From NCBI GenBank assembly GCA_028288905.1, contig JAQGHJ010000108.1:1-7583 (forward strand): a stretch of DNA of 7,583 nt, given 5' to 3'. A program made the position numbers and the translations under genes. Source of the stretch: Phycisphaerales bacterium. Lineage in GTDB: Bacteria; Planctomycetota; Phycisphaerae; Tepidisphaerales; Tepidisphaeraceae. Position 1 is the stretch's first letter; each line of letters opens with the position of its first letter. This document shows positions 1 to 5,530 of this stretch, piece after piece. Below the pieces are notes generated by a model. That model saw only the letters and a program-made list of their open reading frames with translations, was not told the DNA's origin and searched no databases.

Positions 1-2
1 GC

Positions 3-1160
3 GGCAGCGGCAACGGCGCGGCCGGCGGCGGGACGGCGGCCCCCGCCCAGCCGCCGGTCGTGGCCACGCCCCCGCCGAACGACCCGCTCTTCGGATATTT
101 CGACGCCAAGAAGCGGCTCGAGGACACCTACGGCACCCGCGTCGGCTTGAACATCGACCTGCTGAGCCAGTCGGTGATCCTCGGCCCCGGCTCGCCCGAA
201 TCGCGGTTCGTCGCCCGGTACGACCTCGGCATCCATCAGAGGCTTTGGGCCGGCGCCGAAGCTGACATGGACGTCCGCGGCGGCTGGGGGGACGGGCCGG
301 ACGTCGACTACGGCAACACGGTCAACACCAACCAGTACGCCCGCACCGGGTCGCGGGCGTTCGTCCTGCACCTGTGGCTGCAGCAGAAGCTGCTCGACGA
401 CCAGCTCACCCTCCGCGGCGGGAAGATGGACGTCGGCGACTTCATGGACGTCAACCGGTTCGGCTACTACAACTTCGTCGGGTACTCCTTCGCCCACAAC
501 TTCGCGATCCCGCTGCCGGGCAACCCGCTGGCGGGCATGTTCACGTACGAGCCGAGCTGGGCGAAGTGGGTGTACGTCAGCGGGGCCGTCGCCAACGCCG
601 CGCAGAGCTCGTACCGGGCCGGGTTCGAGGAACTGGCGGACGGGCCGACCGCCCCGTTCGCCCTCGGCGAGCTGGGGTTCAAGACGAAGTTCGGCGGGCA
701 GGACGGCGTGTACCGGTTCGAGTACTGGTACGACGGCCGGGACCTGCCGGACATCGACGGGCGCGACGCCGGCGTCGACGACGGCCGGTCGGGCGTCGCC
801 ATCAGCTTCGACCAGAACCTGACGGAGAAGTTCGGCGTCTTCCTCCGCTGGGGCTACGGGAACCAGCGGGAGTTCACCCCGCAGCAGTACTGGTCGGCCG
901 GCTTCGACTGGTTCGGCCCGATACCGGGCCGGCCCAAGGACGACCTTGCAGTCGGGGTCGTGCAGAACATCTTCTCGGGGCACCGCGACCGGGTCGTCGA
1001 CGACCCGTCCGGGTCCGAGACGTACGTCGAGGGCTACTACAGCGTCTACCTGACCCAATGGGCGCAAGTCCAGCCGTTCGTGCAGGTGGTGGTCAACCCG
1101 GGCGGGACGAACGCCGAGACCGAACTAATCGCCGGCGTACACGTGGCGTTGCGATTTTGA
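3..1160 (+). CDS. OprB-family outer-membrane carbohydrate porin, 3' part (5' end outside window)
   Basis: Likely a beta-barrel porin that lets sugars or other small solutes cross the outer membrane. The frame is open from the window edge, so the gene begins upstream. A GTG at 60 could start translation but lies inside a Gly/Ala/Pro-rich linker (from about codon 1 to 25) that continues from upstream, so I do not take it as the start. The body shows alternating aromatic and polar strands. Family-like segments include MFTYEPSWAKWVY (coded near 537-575) and, near the C-terminus, YYSVYLTQWAQVQPFVQVV followed by an NPGG turn, which is how OprB (PF04966) proteins end. The last residues are ALRF; a terminal Phe is the usual beta-barrel assembly signal. 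The visible part is 385 residues, close to a full OprB barrel, so mainly the signal peptide and N-terminal region are missing. A symporter gene follows 163 bp downstream on the same strand. Family assignment is by eye; substrate unknown. Confidence 0.85.
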   Translation, partial: GSGNGAAGGGTAAPAQPPVVATPPPNDPLFGYFDAKKRLEDTYGTRVGLNIDLLSQSVILGPGSPESRFVARYDLGIHQRLWAGAEADMDVRGGWGDGPDVDYGNTVNTNQYARTGSRAFVLHLWLQQKLLDDQLTLRGGKMDVGDFMDVNRFGYYNFVGYSFAHNFAIPLPGNPLAGMFTYEPSWAKWVYVSGAVANAAQSSYRAGFEELADGPTAPFALGELGFKTKFGGQDGVYRFEYWYDGRDLPDIDGRDAGVDDGRSGVAISFDQNLTEKFGVFLRWGYGNQREFTPQQYWSAGFDWFGPIPGRPKDDLAVGVVQNIFSGHRDRVVDDPSGSETYVEGYYSVYLTQWAQVQPFVQVVVNPGGTNAETELIAGVHVALRF

Positions 1161-1323
1161 CCTTCCGGGGCCCGCACCCTCGGCCGAAAACCCCTACGTA
1201 ACAATGGGCCTAGGATCGCTTTGTGGCAGTTGACGTCCCCGGGTGAGGGGCGGCGGGCGGCACGGTCGGCGGGCCGCGCCACGTCGGGGTTCGCGGAGAG
1301 CAGCCCTCAGGGGCGGATGGGAA

Positions 1324-3075
1324 ATGACCATGAACGTGCTGGCCGACGGCTTGCGGCTCGACCTGGGATTCGTCGATTACGTGGTGCTCGTCGTTTACTT
1401 CGCGTTCGTGGTCGGCATCGGCTTCTGGCTGAAGCGGACGGTGAAGACCGGGGAGGACTTCCTGCTGTCCGGCCGGAGCACGGCGGCGTGGGTCGCGGGG
1501 CTCGCGTTCCTGTCTGCCAACCTCGGGGCGCAGGAGCTGATCGGCATGGGCGCCAGCGGCGCGAAGTACGGGCTGATGACAGCCCAGTTCTACTGGCTCG
1601 GCGCGATCCCGGCGATGGTGTTCGTCGGCGTGTTCATGATCCCGTTCTACTACGGGTCGCGGGCCCGGTCCGTGCCGGAGTACCTCAAGCTCCGGTTCGA
1701 CGAGAAGACGCGGGCCCTCAACGCCTGCTCGTTCGCGGTGATGACGATCTTCTCGTCCGGCGTATCCATGTACGCGCTCGCGCGCCTGCTTGAGATCCTG
1801 CTCGGGTGGAACTTCCACTTCAGCCTCGCCGCGTCGGGGGCGGTCGTGCTGGCGTACACCTTCCTCGGCGGGCTGACGGCGGCGATCTACAACGAGGTCC
1901 TGCAGTTCTTCCTGATCGTCCTCGGGTTCCTGCCGCTGGCCCTGCTCGGCCTGCGGGACGTGGGCGGGTGGAACGGGCTGGTGGCCAAGCTGAATGGGGT
2001 GGCCGCCAGCGAGGGCTTCTCCGGCGGGGCGTGGACCACGTCCGCCCGGCACCTCACCCACGCGACCGACAACCCGATGGGCGTCGAGTGGTTCAGCATG
2101 GTCGCCGGGCTCGGGTTCGTCCTGTCGTTCGGCTACTGGTGCACGGACTTCCTCGTCATCCAGCGGGCGATGTCGGCCAACTCGATGAGCGCGGCACGGC
2201 GGGTCCCGCTCATCGCGGCCGTGCCGAAGATGCTGCTGCCGTTCGTGGTGATTTTGCCCGGCATGGTGGCGATCGCCCTGACGCACCACGCCCAGACGAG
2301 CGGCACCGGCTTCCGCATCCCGACCGACGCGGCCGGGGCGACCGACTACAACATGGCCGTCCCCGCCCTGCTCGGCCACTACTTCCCCCAGGGGCTGCTC
2401 GGCCTGGGCCTGACCGCCCTGATGGCGTCGTTCATGAGCGGCATGGCGGGTAACGTGACGGCGTTCAACACCGTCTGGACGTACGACATCTACCAGAGCT
2501 ACATCCGGCCCGGGCAGACCGACGCGCACTACCTGAACATGGGCCGGTTCGCCACGGTCTTCGGCATCCTGGCGAGCGCCGCCGCGGCGTACGCGGCGTC
2601 GAAGTTCAACAACATCATGGACCTGTTGCAGCTGGTGTTCGCGTTCGTGAACGCCCCGCTGTTCGCGACGTTCCTGCTCGGCATGTTCTGGAAGCGGTCG
2701 ACCGGGCACGGGGCGTTCTTCGGCCTGCTCGCCGGCACGGCCGCGGCTGCCGTCCACCACGGCGTCACTCTGCCGCTCGGCGCGACGGTCGGCGCCAAGG
2801 GCGGGTGGCTGATCGGCCGGGCCGCCCACGCCTATCAGAGCGAGATGGCCCAGAGCTTCTGGACGGCGATCTGGGCGTTCGGTGCCTGCTTCACCGCGAC
2901 AGTCGTCGTCTCGCTGCTGACCCGCCGGCAGAAGGCGGACGATGAGCTGCGGGGCCTCGTCTACTCGCTGACGCCCAAAGTGGTGGACGAGCACCCAAGG
3001 TGGTACGGCCAGCCCGGCTTCCTCGGCGTCGTGATCCTGATCGCGATGGGGTCGTTGATCGCGCTCTTCTGGTAG
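1324..3075 (+). CDS. Sodium:solute symporter (SSS/SLC5 family)
   Basis: A 583-residue inner-membrane transporter of the SSS family (TC 2.A.21), expected to couple solute uptake to an ion gradient. The frame is open back to a GTG at 1243, but that extension is Arg-rich and unlike a transporter N-terminus. ATG 1324 (MTMNVLADG) leads straight into the first helix, around residues 17-37; ATG 1330 is an equally possible start. Family features: TGEDFLLSGRS after helix 1 (42-52), the GGLTAAIYNEVLQ signature (182-194), FGYWCTDFLVIQR (269-281) and WTYDIY after helix 8 (385-390). The C-terminus ends in one more helix (GVVILIAMGSLIALFW). Against hSGLT1, the Na2-site serines S389/S392/S393 align by eye with S369/S372/G373, so one ligand seems to be Gly; the usual Asp of the YTD motif is Glu191. 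It lies between a porin gene and a small membrane-protein gene, 92 bp upstream of the latter. Substrate not determinable; sugar or another organic solute is an inference. Confidence 0.95.
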   Translation: MTMNVLADGLRLDLGFVDYVVLVVYFAFVVGIGFWLKRTVKTGEDFLLSGRSTAAWVAGLAFLSANLGAQELIGMGASGAKYGLMTAQFYWLGAIPAMVFVGVFMIPFYYGSRARSVPEYLKLRFDEKTRALNACSFAVMTIFSSGVSMYALARLLEILLGWNFHFSLAASGAVVLAYTFLGGLTAAIYNEVLQFFLIVLGFLPLALLGLRDVGGWNGLVAKLNGVAASEGFSGGAWTTSARHLTHATDNPMGVEWFSMVAGLGFVLSFGYWCTDFLVIQRAMSANSMSAARRVPLIAAVPKMLLPFVVILPGMVAIALTHHAQTSGTGFRIPTDAAGATDYNMAVPALLGHYFPQGLLGLGLTALMASFMSGMAGNVTAFNTVWTYDIYQSYIRPGQTDAHYLNMGRFATVFGILASAAAAYAASKFNNIMDLLQLVFAFVNAPLFATFLLGMFWKRSTGHGAFFGLLAGTAAAAVHHGVTLPLGATVGAKGGWLIGRAAHAYQSEMAQSFWTAIWAFGACFTATVVVSLLTRRQKADDELRGLVYSLTPKVVDEHPRWYGQPGFLGVVILIAMGSLIALFW

Positions 3076-3155
3076 CGCGGGGGCGACCGACGCAGGCGTG
3101 GCGGAGCCGCCTCGGACGGGCGGCCGAGAAGTAGCAACCGTGAAATCGAAACGGT

Positions 3156-3162
3156 GGAGGAG
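3156..3162 (+). promoter_or_regulatory. Strong Shine-Dalgarno site for the small membrane protein
   Basis: GGAGGAG lies five bases before the GTG at 3168. It is the clearest ribosome-binding site in the window and fixes the start of the short downstream gene. Confidence 0.8.
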
Positions 3163-3167
3163 CAGCC

Positions 3168-3401
3168 GTGGCCGAACAGACGACGAAGCCGCTCGACATC
3201 CGCGTGCCCATGGGCACGATGTTCACCCTGTACGGCGTCATCCTGGCCGGCTACGGGCTGCTGTCCAACGGCAGCCCGGCCTACGCCCGGTCGTTGGGCA
3301 TCAACGTCAACCTCTGGTGGGGATCGGCGATCCTGCTGTTCGGCGTCGCCCTGCTGGCGTTGTCTTGGCACGCAAACCGCCGCCACGCGCCACATGGGTG
3401 A
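3168..3401 (+). CDS. Small two-helix membrane protein, possible symporter partner
   Basis: A 77-residue protein of unknown family. It starts at GTG, supported by GGAGGAG five bases upstream. After a short polar N-terminus with the segment RVPMGTMFTLYG come two hydrophobic stretches: about residues 16-33 (MGTMFTLYGVILAGYGLL region) and about 49-68 (NLWWGSAILLFGVALLALSW). A short basic tail (HANRRHAPHG) follows, which suggests a cytoplasmic C-terminus. There is no signal peptidase site. The gene lies 92 bp after the symporter stop on the same strand and nothing else follows, so co-transcription is likely. Several SSS transporters are encoded next to small two-helix proteins (YhdT with PanF, DUF4212 proteins with their symporters), so an accessory-subunit role is a reasonable inference. 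I cannot place this protein in either of those families by eye. Overlapping longer frames lack its codon pattern and ribosome site. Confidence 0.8.
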   Translation: MAEQTTKPLDIRVPMGTMFTLYGVILAGYGLLSNGSPAYARSLGINVNLWWGSAILLFGVALLALSWHANRRHAPHG

Positions 3402-3578
3402 CTCTCGGATCCCGCCGGCAAGACGCGGGCTGACGCGGCGGCATCCTGCCTCGGCTGCCTGTGATGCCCACAGGTCGACTCCGATTGATGCGGCCGGGAA
3501 GCACAGGGCACCTTCGGCTGCACGCCAGATCAGGAATTGAGATGTAAGTGTGGGTCGTTGAATAAACTAGGCAATGAA
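3402..3578. other. Convergent intergenic region with no recognised element
   Basis: Between the small membrane-protein gene and the tRNA terminator hairpin I see no gene. There is a weak 6-bp hairpin, CCTGTG/CACAGG with a five-base loop, near 3459-3475. A comparatively AT-rich patch lies around 3535-3580. I see no T-run that would make a clear terminator for the plus-strand genes. Confidence 0.5.
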
Positions 3579-3605
3579 GAACCCCGTCCGGCAGGGACGG
3601 GGTTC
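3579..3605 (-). terminator. Hairpin terminator downstream of tRNA-Gln
   Basis: GAACCCCGTCC (3579-3589) and GGACGGGGTTC (3595-3605) form a perfect 11-bp stem with the five-base loop GGCAG. On the minus strand the stem begins three bases after the tRNA discriminator base and is followed by TTCATT, a poor U-tract. Position and stem strength fit a terminator for the tRNA. In the plus direction there is no T-run, so it is less likely to end the symporter transcript. Confidence 0.7.
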
Positions 3606-3608
3606 AAA

Positions 3609-3679
3609 CTGGGGTACTAGGATTCGAACCTAGAATAACTGAGTCAGAGTCAGTTGTGTTGCCGTTACACTATACCCCA
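3609..3679 (-). tRNA. tRNA-Gln (anticodon CUG)
   Basis: The minus strand folds into a full cloverleaf of 71 nt. The acceptor arm TGGGGTA/TACCCCA pairs over 7 bp. The D arm has stem GTGT/ACAC with loop AACGGCA. The anticodon stem ACTGA/TCAGT is perfect, and the loop CTCTGAC presents CTG, which reads the Gln codon CAG. The variable loop has four bases. The T arm is CTAGG/CCTAG around the standard TTCGAAT. The discriminator is G73, as in E. coli tRNA-Gln, and the UGGGGUA 5' end also resembles bacterial tRNA-Gln. The 3' CCA is not encoded (TTT follows G73), so a CCA-adding enzyme is needed. A promoter lies about 50 bp upstream and a hairpin directly downstream, so it appears to be a single-gene transcription unit. 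Confidence 0.97.
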
Positions 3680-3726
3680 AACGACGCGGGCCGAACGTCG
3701 GAACGACGGCCGCACGTGGACGGACC

Positions 3727-3754
3727 ATCCTAGCGTCTACCTGGCGGCGGTCAA
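3727..3754 (-). promoter_or_regulatory. Sigma70-type promoter of tRNA-Gln
   Basis: Read on the minus strand, TTGACC (3754-3749) and TAGGAT (3732-3727) are separated by 16 bases. Each box has good agreement with TTGACA and TATAAT. The expected start site is near 3720, giving a leader of about 40 nt before the tRNA 5' end at 3679. The promoter sits between the DUF1501 stop (3802) and the tRNA, and is the best promoter match in the window. Inferred from sequence only. Confidence 0.7.
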
Positions 3755-3801
3755 GGGTGTCGGGTGCCCCGTCGAGAGGGCCCCGGCGTCCCGACCGTGG
3801 G

Positions 3802-5286
3802 TCACGCCAGGAGGTCTTTCACCACGTGCCCGTGCACGTCCGTCAGGCGGAAGTCCCGGCCCTGGTAGCGGTAGGTGAGCCGCTCGTGGTCCATGCCGAG
3901 GCAGTGCAGGATCGTGGCCTGGAGGTCGTGGACGTGGACCTCGTTCTCGGCCACGTGGAACCCGAGGTCGTCGGTCTTGCCGTACTGCACCCCGGCCTTC
4001 ACGCCGCCGCCGGCCATCCACATCGTGAACGCGGCCGGGTGGTGGTCGCGGCCGGCGCTGCGGTTCAGGCTCGGGTTGGCCTCGACCATCGGGGTCCGGC
4101 CGAACTCCCCGCCCCACACGACCAGCGTCTCGTCGAGTAGCCCGCGGGCCTTGAGGTCCTTCACCAGCGCCGCCGCCCCCTGGTCGGTCTGCTTGCAGCG
4201 GCTGCCGTGGTTGCCCTTGACGTCGGAGTGGGCGTCCCACCCCTCGTGGTAGATCGTGACGAACCGCACGCCCCGCTCGACCATCCGCCTAGCCAGCAGG
4301 CACGCCCGGGCGAACGACGGCTCGTCGGCCTTGCACCCGTACAGCTCCAGCGTCGCCTTGCTCTCGCTCTTGAGGTCCGTTAGTTCCGGCGCGGACGTCT
4401 GGAGGCGGCCGGCCATCTCGTAGCTGGCGATGCGGGTGGCGATCTCCGGGTCGTTGTCCGCCGCCAGCCGGCGGCGGTTGAGCTTCGACACGAGGTCGAG
4501 CGTGTCCCGCTGGAGCCGGGGGTCGACGCCGTCGGGGCTGCTGACGTTCAGGATCGGGTCCCCGCCGTTGCGGAAACGGACGCCGGTGTAGACGGTCGGG
4601 AGGAACCCGCTGGACCAGTTCGCCGCCCCGCCGCTGATGCCGGTGCCGGTCGACATGACGACGAACGCCGGCAGGTCCTGGGCCTCGGACCCGAGGCCGT
4701 ACGTCGCCCACGACCCCATGCTCGGGCGGCCGGGTTGGCTGAACCCGGTGTTCATGAAGATCTGGGCGGGCGCGTGGTTGAACTGGTCGGTCTTCATCGA
4801 CCGGATCACGCAGATGTCGTCGGCGACCGAGGCCAGGTGCGGGATGACCTCCGACACCTCCAGCCCGCTCTGGCCGTGCTTGGCGAACTTGAACTGCGGG
4901 CCCATGACGGCCGCGTCCGGGCGGATGAACGCGTACCGCTGCCCGGCGTACACGCTCGGCGGCAGCGGCTTGCCGGCGAGCTTCAGCAGCTCGGGCTTGT
5001 AGTCGAACATGTCCAACTGGCTCGGGGCCCCGGCCATGAACAGTTGGATGACGGCCTTCGCCCGGCCCGGGTGGTGGGACAGTTTGGGCGACATCAGCCC
5101 CGCGGCGGGCGCGAGCGCGAAGCCGCCGGGGGCCGCCCCGCCGGCCGTCGTCGCCCGGGCGGTGGAGGAGCGGCCGAGCTGGTCGGTCAGCAGGGACGCC
5201 AAAGCGATTTTGCCGACGCCGACGCCGCACTCCTTGAAGAAGTGGCGGCGGGTGACGTTCAAGAGGGGGTTGGCGTTGGGGGTCAT
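3802..5286 (-). CDS. DUF1501 family protein, Tat-exported
   Basis: A 494-residue DUF1501 (PF07394) protein; the family is related in fold to the sulfatase/alkaline-phosphatase group and is abundant in Planctomycetes, but its reaction is not established. ATG 5286 is chosen because it places a twin-arginine motif near the N-terminus: TRRHFFK at residues 12-18, followed by the hydrophobic stretch GVGVGKIALASLL. The frame extends to a GTG at 5328, but that codon lies within a hairpin and adds unusual sequence. A weak GAAAG lies eight bases before ATG 5286. Conserved blocks are present: AVIQLFMAGAPSQLDMFDYKP (ending near 98, with Asp92), GWDAHSD (349-355), WGGEFGRTPM (391-400), GRDHHP (412-417) and a C-terminal HDLQATILHCLGMDHERLTY stretch. 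These Asp/His residues are candidate metal ligands (inference). It appears intact. It follows the DUF1553 gene on the same strand across 244 bp, the usual planctomycete pairing. Expected location is outside the cytoplasmic membrane. Confidence 0.95.
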   Translation of the reverse strand: MTPNANPLLNVTRRHFFKECGVGVGKIALASLLTDQLGRSSTARATTAGGAAPGGFALAPAAGLMSPKLSHHPGRAKAVIQLFMAGAPSQLDMFDYKPELLKLAGKPLPPSVYAGQRYAFIRPDAAVMGPQFKFAKHGQSGLEVSEVIPHLASVADDICVIRSMKTDQFNHAPAQIFMNTGFSQPGRPSMGSWATYGLGSEAQDLPAFVVMSTGTGISGGAANWSSGFLPTVYTGVRFRNGGDPILNVSSPDGVDPRLQRDTLDLVSKLNRRRLAADNDPEIATRIASYEMAGRLQTSAPELTDLKSESKATLELYGCKADEPSFARACLLARRMVERGVRFVTIYHEGWDAHSDVKGNHGSRCKQTDQGAAALVKDLKARGLLDETLVVWGGEFGRTPMVEANPSLNRSAGRDHHPAAFTMWMAGGGVKAGVQYGKTDDLGFHVAENEVHVHDLQATILHCLGMDHERLTYRYQGRDFRLTDVHGHVVKDLLA

Positions 5287-5326
5287 CTGTTGATCTTTCG
5301 ACTGTCGCCCGACGGGCGGCGATTTC

Positions 5327-5348
5327 ACCTCTCCCTCCCGGGAGAGGT
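5327..5348. repeat. 9-bp inverted repeat (left end of composite element)
   Basis: ACCTCTCCC (5327-5335) and GGGAGAGGT (5340-5348) form a perfect 9-bp stem with loop TCCC. It lies 40 bp upstream of the DUF1501 start codon. A degenerate counterpart, CTCTCC/GGAGTG around CGGAT, lies on the far side of the element near 5462-5478. Confidence 0.85.
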
Positions 5349-5351
5349 CAT

Positions 5352-5367
5352 CGCGGCGTCAGCCGCG
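5352..5367. repeat. 6-bp palindromic hairpin inside the left half
   Basis: CGCGGC (5352-5357) and GCCGCG (5362-5367) pair perfectly around GTCA. It occupies the spacer between GGGAGAGG and the left 20-bp arm. The spacer at the equivalent place in the right half is only four bases (CAAC), so this hairpin looks like an insertion or has been lost from the other half. Confidence 0.7.
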
Positions 5368-5369
5368 GC

Positions 5370-5456
5370 GGGTGAGGGTGAGCGTCGAGTTGGCCCAGAG
5401 CGATCTGGCCCGGTGGTCTTGCGGGCACGAGACCACCTCGACGCTCACCCTCACCC
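5370..5456. repeat. Perfect 20-bp inverted repeat enclosing two small hairpins (REP/MITE-like)
   Basis: The left arm GGGTGAGGGTGAGCGTCGAG (5370-5389) has its exact reverse complement at 5437-5456. The 47-bp interior contains a stem GGTGGTCT (5412-5419) with AGACCACC (5430-5437), and an imperfect stem GGCCCAGA (5392-5399) with TCTGGCC (5404-5410). The whole can fold into a cruciform or a branched RNA. There is no open coding frame for a transposase, so any mobility would need help from elsewhere. The GGGTGAGGG and CCCTCTCCC style resembles interspersed palindromic repeats of GC-rich bacteria; a multi-copy nature is inferred, not shown. Confidence 0.8.
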
Positions 5457-5490
5457 CAACCCTCTCCCGGATGGAGTGGGGGCCGGAGGT

Positions 5491-5513
5491 GACGCGCCGC
5501 TGTGCGGCGCGTC
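5491..5513. repeat. 10-bp hairpin just downstream of the DUF1553 stop
   Basis: GACGCGCCGC (5491-5500) and GCGGCGCGTC (5504-5513) form a perfect stem with loop TGT. On the minus strand it begins 17 bases after the DUF1553 stop codon. The following bases are ACCTCCGGCC with no U-tract, so it is not a standard intrinsic terminator. It may protect the 3' end of the upstream message, attenuate transcription into DUF1501, or simply belong to the neighbouring repeat cluster. Confidence 0.7.
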
Positions 5514-5530
5514 CGTACCGCGGCGTCGGC

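Noticed and set aside
374..1201. Second plus-strand frame inside the porin gene
   Set aside because: Arg/Pro/Gly-rich out-of-frame translation of the porin; the porin frame shows the beta-barrel pattern and C-terminal Phe.
1157..1234. Promoter-like boxes upstream of the symporter (TTGACC at 1157, TAGGAT at 1211, TTGACG at 1229)
   Set aside because: No pair of boxes has an acceptable 15-19 base spacing, so I could not support a promoter.
1243..1323. N-terminal extension of the symporter from GTG 1243
   Set aside because: It adds 27 mostly Arg/Gly residues before the first helix, with no ribosome site or family support; ATG 1324 fits better.
1210..2994. Long minus-strand open frame of 594 codons opposite the symporter
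   Set aside because: Its product is dominated by Arg, Gly, Pro, His and Glu with no domain pattern, as expected for the antisense frame of a GC-rich gene. The plus strand clearly encodes an SSS transporter.
3537..3568. Possible plus-strand promoter (TTGAGA with AATAAA/TAAACT) in the AT-rich patch
   Set aside because: Boxes are poor, spacing to the better -10 candidate is about 20, and no plus-strand gene follows.
5327..5513. CRISPR array or transposase-bearing insertion sequence in the repeat region
   Set aside because: The repeats are inverted and nested, not direct and regularly spaced, and no transposase frame is present.
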